From Planctomycetota bacterium (GTDB lineage: Bacteria; Planctomycetota; Phycisphaerae; UBA1845), in contig JADFMZ010000117.1 of NCBI GenBank assembly GCA_022563615.1, positions 1 through 8,551 of the forward strand: a stretch of DNA of 8,551 bases. The letters are read 5' to 3'. Position 1 is the stretch's first letter. Each line of letters begins with the position of its first letter. Below the pieces are notes generated by a model. It saw nothing but the letters and a program-made list of their open reading frames with translations. It did no database searches and was not told where the DNA came from. The translations under genes were made by a program, and so were the position numbers. Below are positions 1 through 6,830 of this stretch, one piece after another.

Positions 1-5
1 TTGGA

Positions 6-11
6 TACGAT
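6..11 (+). promoter_or_regulatory. Candidate -10 element of the marR promoter
   Basis: The hexamer TACGAT matches the sigma70 -10 consensus TATAAT at four of six positions and lies 40 nt before the MarR start codon. A -35 box would fall outside the window, so the assignment cannot be completed. If it is real, transcription would begin near 18-19, inside the inverted repeat at 14-26. That is the arrangement expected for autorepression. Confidence 0.25.
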
Positions 12-13
12 AC

Positions 14-26
14 TTAGGCTGCCTAA
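14..26. promoter_or_regulatory. Inverted repeat, probable MarR operator
   Basis: TTAGGC-T-GCCTAA is a perfect 6-bp inverted repeat around a single central base, 24 nt before the MarR start codon. MarR-family dimers bind short palindromes of this kind and usually repress their own promoters. The position just downstream of a possible -10 box would let the bound protein block transcription initiation. The palindrome is directly visible; its role as an autoregulatory operator is inferred. Confidence 0.5.
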
Positions 27-50
27 TCTGGATGTGTTTGGAGAAACAGC

Positions 51-650
51 ATGGCTTCTCGAGTGTCCATTCCGACCGACGCTGTCGACGAGTTGCACAA
101 AGCCCTTTCGGTTCTTTCTCGGACGGTAACCCATATCCTTCAGGATCGCGCCGTTGAGGAAGCGCTGGGGGTGGGGATCTCGTACTCCAAGGTTCAGGTT
201 CTTCGGCTGTTGAGCCGTCGTGGAGGCCAGACATCGAGTCAGATCGCCCGGTTCCTGGGGATTAGGAGGCCGTCCGTAACCCAAATAACCGACGCGCTCG
301 TGCGGGCTGGATGGATCACGTGTCGTGTCGGCAAACAAGACGGCCGCGAATCGATCCACAAACTGAGTGACGAAGGCAGGCGACGGTTCAACGTCGTACG
401 TCGACAACAGCGACACTTGTTACGAAACACCATGCGCCTGGCGGACAAGCGCGACGTGGAGAGGTGGACGACGACGCTGCACTCGATTGCCGGTTTCCTG
501 GCCCGATCCGACCAGGGGTTCAAGGAGTATTGCCTTCAATGCGGCGCTCACGCCGACGGTACCTGCGTCCTGATTGGTGGCGACGCAGACTGCCCCTTCC
601 TTCGTCGCCGCGACCCGAAGCTTACTGCGAATACTCGCGGACCCCGGTGA
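51..650 (+). CDS. MarR-family winged-helix regulator with C-terminal cysteine cluster
   Basis: This encodes a 199-residue cytosolic DNA-binding protein of the MarR family. A dimerisation helix lies at about residues 10-40. The winged helix-turn-helix spans about 43-118, with the recognition-helix stretch around GIRRPSVTQITDALV at 70-84 and a basic wing around CRVGKQDGRES at 91-101. The rest is helical. The start is supported by GGAGA at 40-44, six bases before the ATG. The protein is longer than a typical MarR of 140-160 residues because of a tail holding Cys161, Cys164, Cys172 and Cys181 (CX2CX7CX8C), which could bind a metal or Fe-S cluster or act as a thiol switch. It probably represses itself through the upstream palindrome. 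It lies 504 nt upstream of, and on the same strand as, the redox operon that starts at 1155, which makes it a candidate regulator of that operon. The effector is unknown. Confidence 0.9.
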   Translation: MASRVSIPTDAVDELHKALSVLSRTVTHILQDRAVEEALGVGISYSKVQVLRLLSRRGGQTSSQIARFLGIRRPSVTQITDALVRAGWITCRVGKQDGRESIHKLSDEGRRRFNVVRRQQRHLLRNTMRLADKRDVERWTTTLHSIAGFLARSDQGFKEYCLQCGAHADGTCVLIGGDADCPFLRRRDPKLTANTRGPR

Positions 651-665
651 CGCCGCGTCTTCAAA

Positions 666-691
666 GACACGAGCACGGCGTGTCCTGCTCG
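666..691 (+). terminator. Hairpin pair after marR, weak terminator candidate
   Basis: GACACG (666-671) pairs with CGTGTC (679-684) around a 7-base loop, 16 nt past the regulator stop codon. An alternative stem, CGAGCA (670-675) with TGCTCG (686-691), overlaps it and cannot form at the same time. No run of T follows either stem, so this is not a canonical intrinsic terminator. It could slow polymerase, protect the transcript end, or be a chance structure. Confidence 0.2.
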
Positions 692-937
692 CTTGCCTGA
701 GCTTCTGAGAGCCGCCCCCCTTATGAGACCTCGTCCCGGCCGTCAGTGACGTATTTGATACCTGCGACACAGGGATTCACCGTACCACCGGCTGTCGACC
801 ATCCGACGCCACACACTTCGCTCGGGCCTGTCGCGTCCCCTGAAGGCCCTTGGGACAGCCCGAAGCCCGATTCCGGCCTGGCTCTTCAAGATCCGTCTGT
901 GCACGCTGTCTGAGGCAGCGGCTGGCCCCACGCTTCC

Positions 938-954
938 GGCCGATTAATCCGGCC
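938..954. promoter_or_regulatory. Interrupted palindrome upstream of the operon promoter
   Basis: The palindrome GATTAATC (942-949) is flanked by GGCC on both sides, with one extra C on the right. It ends 5 nt before the candidate -35 box at 960. The position would suit an activator or repressor site. It does not share the TTAGGC arms of the palindrome upstream of marR, so a different protein would be expected. Functional assignment is inference. Confidence 0.25.
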
Positions 955-959
955 CGCGC

Positions 960-988
960 TTGACATCCACCCGCCAATGTGATTAGAT
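960..988 (+). promoter_or_regulatory. Candidate sigma70 promoter of the propeller operon
   Basis: A perfect TTGACA (-35, 960-965) is followed after 17 bases by TTAGAT (983-988). TTAGAT matches the -10 consensus at only three of six positions but is preceded by TG at 980-981, an extended -10 feature. Transcription would start near 995, giving a leader of about 160 nt before the GTG at 1155. TTAG (983-986) and CTAA (996-999) form spaced inverted half-sites across the predicted start site. They share the outer four bases with the palindrome upstream of marR, but the spacing is 9 rather than 5. Confidence 0.45.
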
Positions 989-1011
989 AGACGAACTAAG
1001 TGATGGCGAGA

Positions 1012-1111
1012 CCGTCCGACGGGCGTGGGCATGGCACTCGGAACACGGTTCCGAGGCCCCGGTAAGCAACAGGTGCCGGCCGCGACCGGGTGGGTGCTGA
1101 GATCAGGCCTG
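1012..1111 (+). ncRNA. Structured 5' leader of the propeller operon
   Basis: The predicted leader contains several local stems. CCGTC-C-GACGG lies at 1012-1022. A strong hairpin follows, CTCGGAAC (1037-1044) with GTTCCGAG (1048-1055) around loop ACG, extended by GGC (1033-1035) with GCC (1056-1058) across a bulged A. CCCGGT (1058-1063) can pair with ACCGGG (1085-1090). CTGA/TCAG and the palindrome CAGGCCTG lie at 1097-1111. I recognise no known riboswitch class in it. It could be a cis-regulatory RNA, protein-binding leader DNA, or simply GC-rich sequence. Confidence 0.3.
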
Positions 1112-1141
1112 TGTTACGTCGGAATGAAACGCCGTGGATTC

Positions 1142-1147
1142 AGGAGG
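1142..1147 (+). promoter_or_regulatory. Strong Shine-Dalgarno that sets the GTG start at 1155
   Basis: AGGAGG is a near-perfect ribosome binding site seven bases before GTG 1155. It lies downstream of the in-frame GTG at 1134, which has no such site. This supports the later start and removes seven residues from the longest reading. Confidence 0.75.
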
Positions 1148-1154
1148 CGGATTA

Positions 1155-3191
1155 GTGGAGGGGAAGCGGATTCACCTGTTGGGTATACCGATGTGCCTTG
1201 TCGGGGTGGCTGCGGTTTTCGGGTTGGTCGTGGCGCCGGCTGTGGCCGAACCCTACCCGCTGGCATTCGTCCAGGCTCCCAAGTCATCGTCACCCATAGC
1301 CACGGACCTGGGGCGTTCGATCCTTGCGCCCCGTTATTCATCCGGCATGCGCATCGTTGCCGCCGACTTCGGAAACGTTGCTCGGTCGTTGCGTGTCCTG
1401 ACCGAAGGGTTCGCGGCGGCCGCCGATCCTCGCTTCAGTTATGACGGATCAAGCCTAATGTTTGTCGGACATCGTGCCGCGGATGAGCCTTTGGAGGTTT
1501 GGGAGTTTGGAAAACTTGACGGCCAGCCCCATAAGAGAGTTTCGACCGATATGGACAGCGTTAACCCGGTCTACTTGCCAGGTGGCAGCGTCGTCTTCGC
1601 TTCACTCCTCGGACGTGAATATGAAGAACACGGCGGGAAGTATTCGTTCTCGCTGTTTGCGCAATACCGGGGAAACGAAGTTCCGACCCGTCTGACGTTT
1701 AATCCGAGCAGTGACTTCGATCCGTTGGTCCTGCCCGACGGGCGCGTGCTCTATTCGTCCTGGCAGCATGTCGGGAATCATCATTGGCCACAGGGGACGA
1801 TGGCCTTGATGCTGATCAACGCCGATGGCACCGGTGTGTTCCCACTAACCGGGAACCACCGTGGTCCCTGGCTCAAGCGAGGTGCCAAGGTCATCGGTTC
1901 GGACGAAATCGCGTTTATCGTGGCTGAGAGCGTCACGAAGTTCGGTGCGGGATCGCTCGTGGCCACTTCGTTGAACGACCCGTTTGCAACTTATCGCATG
2001 CTCGTATCCGCTGATACGTACGCTGTCGCCGATCTTGCACCGCTGCCTGACGGGCGACTGCTCTTGTCGGCTAGGCCGTCGAATCAGGCGTCAGCCACCT
2101 TTGGACTTTACATCTATGACAAAGGCGAGATCACGGCGTTTTACGACGATCCGGAGTTTCACGAGCTTTCGCCGACGGTCGGTGTGCCGCGCAACCCGCC
2201 CGAACGACGCATCAGCACCGTCGTTACGGGTACGCCGTACGGGTACGTCGCGATTCTGGATTGCCAAGAGACCGATCGAACGGATCGACACGCGTCGCGA
2301 TCCGGTCCGATTCGCGCCGTTCGCGTCATCGAAGGGCGCCCGATTTCGTACCAAAAGGGGGAAGTCACGTTTCTGTCGCCGCCCGGACGAGAAGACGAAC
2401 CGCGCGTGCATCCGGCATCAGCGACCGGCTACATCCCGTCGAGGATTCTCGGTGAAGTTCCGCCGGCGACGGACGGATCGGTCTATCTGAAGGTGCCGGC
2501 GGACCGTCCGCTGCGTATTCAACTCATCGATCAGGACGGGTTCGCCGTCATGAACGAACGGGCCTGGTTCTGGGTGCGCCCCAACGAGCGCCGTGTTTGC
2601 ATCGGTTGCCATGAAAACCGTGAACTCTCGCCGCCGAACCGAGTTCCGTTGGCCGTGCGGCGGGAACCGACGGATCTGACTGATCCCGCGCTTTGGCGCA
2701 CGGTAACGTTTCGGCACGACATCATGCCGATCGTGAGAAAAACCTGCGCAACAACAGATTGTCATATTCCACCGTTTCCGACGGCGGGCATGAACCTGAC
2801 GCCGGATCATCTAAGCGGAACGAAGAACTCGCTTCTGGCGGATCGGTTCGGACCGGCCTATGCCAACTTGCTGGCACGCCAAGAAAACAAACCGATATCC
2901 ATCGGCGGGCGACGAGTTCATCCTGGGGACGCGCGGTCCAGCCCGCTGCTTTGGATGCTCTATGGGCGGGCCCTCGCCAAGCAATACTCAGCAGCCCCGT
3001 TCGAGAGGCCGATGGTCGAGGCTCACCCCGGTCCCATGCTGCCGGACGAGCAGCTCGAACTCTTTCGAACTTGGGTCGATTTGGGAGCGCCTTACGACCA
3101 CGTGGCAGCGTCCGGCCCCTGGCCTCACGAGATTCCCGACATTGAAACGATCGTCATGGAGCACAAACCGGATGAGCGCAAGGACGACTAG
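1155..3191 (+). CDS. HzsA-related secreted propeller cytochrome
   Basis: The 678-residue product starts at GTG, set by AGGAGG at 1142. Residues 1-31 form a signal peptide (basic start, hydrophobic core, cleavage after APAVA), so it acts outside the cytoplasm. A TolB/PD40-type beta-propeller fills about residues 60-340, with repeat signatures such as VYLPGGSVVFAS, LVLPDGRVLYSS and LAPLPDGRLLLSA. A middle region like the hydrazine synthase alpha-subunit middle domain follows and ends at CIGCH (482-486), a canonical c-type haem site. The C-terminal domain has CATTDCH (531-537), an atypical CX4CH haem-like site within DIMPIVRKTCATTDCH, typical of cytochrome-like C termini. HzsA of anammox bacteria has this architecture, but related proteins occur widely in non-anammox Planctomycetes. 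No HzsB/HzsC partner is present, so hydrazine synthesis should not be assumed. It is the first gene of the operon, and its 3' end overlaps the next gene by 20 nt. Confidence 0.8.
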   Translation: MEGKRIHLLGIPMCLVGVAAVFGLVVAPAVAEPYPLAFVQAPKSSSPIATDLGRSILAPRYSSGMRIVAADFGNVARSLRVLTEGFAAAADPRFSYDGSSLMFVGHRAADEPLEVWEFGKLDGQPHKRVSTDMDSVNPVYLPGGSVVFASLLGREYEEHGGKYSFSLFAQYRGNEVPTRLTFNPSSDFDPLVLPDGRVLYSSWQHVGNHHWPQGTMALMLINADGTGVFPLTGNHRGPWLKRGAKVIGSDEIAFIVAESVTKFGAGSLVATSLNDPFATYRMLVSADTYAVADLAPLPDGRLLLSARPSNQASATFGLYIYDKGEITAFYDDPEFHELSPTVGVPRNPPERRISTVVTGTPYGYVAILDCQETDRTDRHASRSGPIRAVRVIEGRPISYQKGEVTFLSPPGREDEPRVHPASATGYIPSRILGEVPPATDGSVYLKVPADRPLRIQLIDQDGFAVMNERAWFWVRPNERRVCIGCHENRELSPPNRVPLAVRREPTDLTDPALWRTVTFRHDIMPIVRKTCATTDCHIPPFPTAGMNLTPDHLSGTKNSLLADRFGPAYANLLARQENKPISIGGRRVHPGDARSSPLLWMLYGRALAKQYSAAPFERPMVEAHPGPMLPDEQLELFRTWVDLGAPYDHVAASGPWPHEIPDIETIVMEHKPDERKDD

Positions 3192-4941
3192 GTCAATCTA
3201 CGCATTGACGCCGACGCGATGGGTGTCCTCGCCAAGGCGCTTGGCGCCATTGGCGGTATTGGCTGCGGTGATTGTGAGTGTCGCGGCCCGACACGGGTTT
3301 GCCGAGTCGAAAGAGAGTGCGCCCGTCGTGTTCACCGACGTGACGAAAAGGGCTGGCATCGAGTTTGTCGAGACCATTGGCGACAACGACATGTCTAACA
3401 TCGTTGAATCCGTCGGCGTCGGTTGTGCGTTTTTCGACTACAACAACGATGGTTGGTTGGACATCTATTTCGTCAACGGATGTTGGCTCAAGGGCCTTTC
3501 CAGTCCAAAGCTGGACCCGGAAGAACGAAGGAAACTCGCCCAGGCCACCGATCGGCTCTATCGAAATCGGGGGGACGGAACCTTCGAAGATGTGACCCGC
3601 CATGCCGGTTTGGCACGACCGGCCTATGGTATGGGCGTCATCGCGGCCGACTACGACGGCGACGGCGACAAGGATCTCTACATTACGAACTACGGGCCGA
3701 ACTTCCTGTACCGAAACAACGGGGACGGAACGTTCACCGACGTCGCCGCGTTCGCCGGCGTTGATGATCCCGGCTTCAGCGTCGGCGCCGCTTTCTTCGA
3801 CTACAACGGCGACGGTCGACTCGACCTCTACGTCGGCAACTACGTTGAGTACGATCCGGACTATCGGCTCTATTACGCGCCGGACGGTTTCCCCGGACCG
3901 CTTGCGTACACGGGAGAACAAGACAGACTCTTCCGCGGCAATGCCGACGGCACGTTTACCGACGTAACGATGGAATCGGGGATCGCTATCGATCCGATCG
4001 GCCGTGCTATGGGCGTTGGCGCGTTCGACTATAACCGGGACGGCCACATCGATCTCTTCGTTTCTAACGATGCGATGGAGAACTTCCTTTTCCGCAACAC
4101 CGGAGAGGGAACGTTCGTGAACGAGGCATGGGAGTTGGGCGTTGCGTTCGGTCAGAACGGCGAAGCCACAGCGGCCATGGGGGTCGAAATCGCCGACTAC
4201 GACGGCGACTCGCTTTTCGACCTGTTCATCCCCGACATGACGTTTACCTGTCTATACCGTGGCATCGGCGAACGCGGGTTCGAAGATCACGCCGCGCGGT
4301 CCGGCATCGCGCCGGTGATGGGCCAGTACGTCGGATGGGGTGGCGTGTTTGCAGATTTCAATTTGGACGGGGCGCTGGACCTGTTCGTCAGTAACGGTGA
4401 CGTCCACCATCTCGAACCGCACGAGGATGTCGTCTTTGTCGGCGATGGGCAAGGTCGATTTGTGGATGTGTCGGAAACCGCCGGCGCCTGCATGAAAAAC
4501 AAGTACGTCGGACGCGGTGTGGCCGGAGGGGACTTCGATAACGATGGTGATATTGATGTGCTGATCACGAACCTGAATGATCCGCCGGTATTGCTTCGTA
4601 ACGACACGCCACGCCGCAAGAGGCATTGGTTGATGGTCGACCTGATCGGTCACGGCTCAAATCGCGATGCCATCGGCGCCGTGGTCACCGTGCGTGTGGG
4701 CAGACGGACGCTCACCAGACTGCGCCGTTCAGGCGGCGGCTATCTTTCGCAGCACGACTCGCGTCTTCACTTCGGCCTAGGAGAACACGAGCAGATCAAG
4801 TCAGTCGAGGTTATCTGGCCGGACGGCACTCGTCAAAGCATGCAAGACGTCCGCACCGACCAAGTACTGGCGATTCGTCAGCGTGCCGATGGTGGAAAGG
4901 AAGCAAAAAGTGAGGGCAGAAGGGCAGAAATACATCCCTAA
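3172..4941 (+). CDS. Secreted FG-GAP/VCBS repeat protein with ASPIC/UnbV domain (CRTAC1-type)
   Basis: The 589-residue product starts at ATG 3172 with GGAG at 3158, inside the end of the preceding gene (20 nt overlap). The N terminus is basic (RR at 22-23), with a hydrophobic stretch at 25-39 and likely cleavage after GFA at 44, so it is exported. Seven calcium-binding-type DxDxDGxxD loops begin at residues 89, 160, 210, 286, 342, 395 and 454, as in integrin-like seven-bladed propellers. The fifth, DYDGDSLFD, has Ser where Gly is usual. About residues 485-575 form an ASPIC/UnbV domain (GAVVTVRVGRRTLTR, LHFGLGE, VEVIWPDGTRQ). Such proteins are common and often multicopy in Planctomycetes and Acidobacteria. 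Their biochemical role is poorly known; binding, adhesion or scaffolding is assumed. Position suggests a structural partner of the flanking haem proteins. The frame stays open upstream to 2860, but that part reads as a shadow of the preceding gene. Confidence 0.88.
   Translation: MSARTTRSIYALTPTRWVSSPRRLAPLAVLAAVIVSVAARHGFAESKESAPVVFTDVTKRAGIEFVETIGDNDMSNIVESVGVGCAFFDYNNDGWLDIYFVNGCWLKGLSSPKLDPEERRKLAQATDRLYRNRGDGTFEDVTRHAGLARPAYGMGVIAADYDGDGDKDLYITNYGPNFLYRNNGDGTFTDVAAFAGVDDPGFSVGAAFFDYNGDGRLDLYVGNYVEYDPDYRLYYAPDGFPGPLAYTGEQDRLFRGNADGTFTDVTMESGIAIDPIGRAMGVGAFDYNRDGHIDLFVSNDAMENFLFRNTGEGTFVNEAWELGVAFGQNGEATAAMGVEIADYDGDSLFDLFIPDMTFTCLYRGIGERGFEDHAARSGIAPVMGQYVGWGGVFADFNLDGALDLFVSNGDVHHLEPHEDVVFVGDGQGRFVDVSETAGACMKNKYVGRGVAGGDFDNDGDIDVLITNLNDPPVLLRNDTPRRKRHWLMVDLIGHGSNRDAIGAVVTVRVGRRTLTRLRRSGGGYLSQHDSRLHFGLGEHEQIKSVEVIWPDGTRQSMQDVRTDQVLAIRQRADGGKEAKSEGRRAEIHP
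4898..4903 (+). promoter_or_regulatory. Shine-Dalgarno for GTG 4910
   Basis: AGGAAG lies six bases before GTG 4910, inside the end of the upstream gene. A second purine-rich site, GAGGAAGAG at about 4963-4971, precedes an in-frame ATG at 4976. That alternative would remove the arginine- and lysine-rich n-region of the signal peptide, so the upstream start is preferred. Both remain possible. Confidence 0.45.
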
Positions 4942-6814
4942 TCTTACACGTAGAGGCCAACAGAGGAAGAGCCTGATGCTCTGCTTGGCGCTCGCCGCTT
5001 ATTCCGCGCGCACCACGGTCGCCCAGGAGTCGGAAGCTGTGTGCGGCCCCAAGTTCTTAATTCCCGAAGGCAACGGCGGCAAGGTTTTGATCCTGTGTGA
5101 AAAACGAAACACGATCCTGCGACTCGATATTCAAAGTGGCACTGTTGTGTCGCAAGCCCCTACGGCCGAGTCGCCGTTCGCCGCCTGTTTGCATCCGGAT
5201 GGAAAGCGGATGTACGTTTCATGCCGTCGTGGGCAACGGATTCTCGAGCTGGATATCAACTCTCTGGGAGTGCTTCGAAGCTTCGAGCTTCGCGGCGACC
5301 CGACGGGCGTATCCGTCTCGGCAGACGGGAAACGCCTGTACGCGGGCGTGCATTCGCTTGATCAGATCGCTGTGTTCGATCTTGAATCAGGAAGCGAGAT
5401 CAAGCGACTGGCGGCGGGCAACGGCCCCGAAGCAGTCCTGCTTGAACCGCGACGGGGACGCGTCTACGTGACGAACCTGCTGCCGAGCCCGAATCCCCCC
5501 GACCGACCCTGCCGGACCGAGATCACGGTGATCGACGACCGCACGGCGCGTGTCGTCGAGCGACTCGTCCTGGATGGCGCCAACATCGGTCGAGGCATCG
5601 CGTTTGTGAAAGACGGCTCGCTTGGCATTGCGGCCATCAGCCGCCCCAAGAATCTTGTGCCGATGGTGCAGGTGGCGCGCGGTTGGGTCGTCACCAACGG
5701 CTTCGCCGTGCTATCGCCCGGCCTGGACGCTTTGCCCGTACAGCTTCTCGTGGACGAACCCAATCAAGCCTACGCCGATCCGCACGATGTGGTCATCACG
5801 CCCGACGGTCGCAAGTTCTATCTTTCGTGCGCGGGCGTGGACACCGTGATTTCCGTGGATGTGGGACGGCTTCGGAAAACCGTAGACGAGGCGCTGGCCG
5901 GTCACCTACCCGGCTATGCCAATCATCTGGGTCTCTCTCGACGCTACGTGGTAGCACGCATCAGCGTCGGCGCTAATCCGCAAGCACTCGCCATCGATCG
6001 AAATGGACAACGGCTGTTTGTGGCCAATCGGCTCGACGACACGATCACCGTGATCGACACGGCGTCGGATGAGGTCGTTGCAACGATTGCCCTCGGCGAA
6101 ACGGATCGAGGTGATCGAGTGGCGCGCGGGGAACGCCTTTTCCATAGCGCAGCCAGAACCTTCCAGAACCAGTTTTCGTGTGCAAGCTGCCACCCTGACG
6201 GCGGGTTTGACGGCCTCCAATACGATCTCGAGCCGGACGGGCTTGGAGAAAACCCGCTTGATAATCGAAACCTGCGCGACGTGGCGGGGACCGGCCCGTT
6301 CAAGTGGGCTGGCTCCAACCCGGATATCACCACACAGTGCGGAACTCGAACGGGCAAGTGGATCACGCGCACCGGTTGGCTCAACTCGGGCCAGGTCGTG
6401 AACCTGGCCGCGTACATCCGATCCATCCAAGCGGTTGTCAACCCCTACCGTTCGCCCGACGGTCAACTGACGGCGGCGCAGCATCGCGGCAAGGTGCTTT
6501 TCGAGCGAATCACCTTGAACGACGGTACGCCGATTCCGGAAGAGAATCGCTGCAACTTTTGTCACGCCGGTCCCAAGTATTTCGATGGGCGGCAGTTCGA
6601 CGTGGGCACCAAGGGAATACGCGACACGAAGACCGAGTTCGACACGGCGCATCTGGTCAACATTTTCGAGTCGGCGCCGTATCTGCACGATGGCCGGGCG
6701 GCGACACTCGAGGAAATATGGACGGTCTACAACCCAGACGGTCAGCACGGAGTGTCAAGCGATTGGACGAAACTGCAACTGAACGACCTAGTCGAGTTTC
6801 TGAGGGGTCTCTGA
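4910..6814 (+). CDS. YVTN beta-propeller fused to di-haem cytochrome c peroxidase/MauG-like domain
   Basis: From GTG 4910 the product has 634 residues. A basic n-region (RRGQQRK, 14-20) and hydrophobic LMLCLALAAYSA form a probable signal peptide. About residues 45-405 are YVTN/NHL-type propeller blades, for example LHPDGKRMYVSC, VSADGKRLYAGV, ITPDGRKFYLSC and IDRNGQRLFVANRLDD. The C-terminal part carries two c-type haem sites, CASCH (424-428) and CNFCH (548-552), 124 residues apart as in bacterial di-haem peroxidases. The later segment NIFESAPYLHDGRAATLEEI matches the conserved APYxHDG region of the CcpA/MauG superfamily. Such enzymes reduce peroxide or use high-valent haem to oxidise a small molecule or partner protein. 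Which applies here is open. The start overlaps the preceding gene by 32 nt. Alternative starts are GTG 4883, ATG 4889 and ATG 4976. Confidence 0.87.
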   Translation: MRAEGQKYIPNLTRRGQQRKSLMLCLALAAYSARTTVAQESEAVCGPKFLIPEGNGGKVLILCEKRNTILRLDIQSGTVVSQAPTAESPFAACLHPDGKRMYVSCRRGQRILELDINSLGVLRSFELRGDPTGVSVSADGKRLYAGVHSLDQIAVFDLESGSEIKRLAAGNGPEAVLLEPRRGRVYVTNLLPSPNPPDRPCRTEITVIDDRTARVVERLVLDGANIGRGIAFVKDGSLGIAAISRPKNLVPMVQVARGWVVTNGFAVLSPGLDALPVQLLVDEPNQAYADPHDVVITPDGRKFYLSCAGVDTVISVDVGRLRKTVDEALAGHLPGYANHLGLSRRYVVARISVGANPQALAIDRNGQRLFVANRLDDTITVIDTASDEVVATIALGETDRGDRVARGERLFHSAARTFQNQFSCASCHPDGGFDGLQYDLEPDGLGENPLDNRNLRDVAGTGPFKWAGSNPDITTQCGTRTGKWITRTGWLNSGQVVNLAAYIRSIQAVVNPYRSPDGQLTAAQHRGKVLFERITLNDGTPIPEENRCNFCHAGPKYFDGRQFDVGTKGIRDTKTEFDTAHLVNIFESAPYLHDGRAATLEEIWTVYNPDGQHGVSSDWTKLQLNDLVEFLRGL

Positions 6815-6830
6815 CACTGGTGAGGTGAAA

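Larger units (their letters stand above)
651..1154 (+). other. Intergenic region between marR and the propeller operon
   Basis: No convincing coding sequence lies in these 504 bases. Open frames here, including two minus-strand ones within 743-977, lack a ribosome binding site and any recognisable protein family. The stretch holds paired hairpins at 666-691, an interrupted palindrome at 938-954, a promoter-like pair at 960-988, and a leader with several stem-forming repeats from 1012 to 1111. About 692-937 shows nothing that I can assign. Confidence 0.6.

Noticed and set aside
743..977. Two minus-strand open frames in the intergenic region
   Set aside because: They are short, arginine-rich, overlap each other, and have no ribosome site or recognisable similarity. 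They look like GC-rich random frames.
1091..1106. GGGTGCTGAGA resembling part of a thiamine pyrophosphate riboswitch
   Set aside because: The second conserved half (ACCTGATC followed by GGATAAT-like sequence) is missing, and the downstream genes have no link to thiamine.
2860..3171. Extension of the FG-GAP protein frame about 104 codons upstream
   Set aside because: This part lies inside the HzsA-related gene in another frame, its translation has no domain character, and the signal peptide with a ribosome site fits the ATG at 3172.
1155..3191. Anammox hydrazine synthase locus
   Set aside because: Only the alpha-like subunit is present, the neighbours are unrelated to anammox, and such homologues occur in non-anammox bacteria.
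3193..4047. Long minus-strand open frame of 284 codons
   Set aside because: It is antisense to the FG-GAP repeats. Its valine-, glutamate- and arginine-rich translation is what the complement of repeated Asp/Gly codons gives. No ribosome site or family is recognised.
3436..4560. DNA-level repeats in the FG-GAP gene as a repeat element or CRISPR-like array
   Set aside because: The similarity is at protein level (DxDxDG loops), with irregular spacing of about 120-230 bases and divergent codons.
5906..6748. Long minus-strand open frame of 280 codons
   Set aside because: It is antisense to the peroxidase domain, which has clear haem motifs on the plus strand. The minus-strand translation shows no recognisable family.
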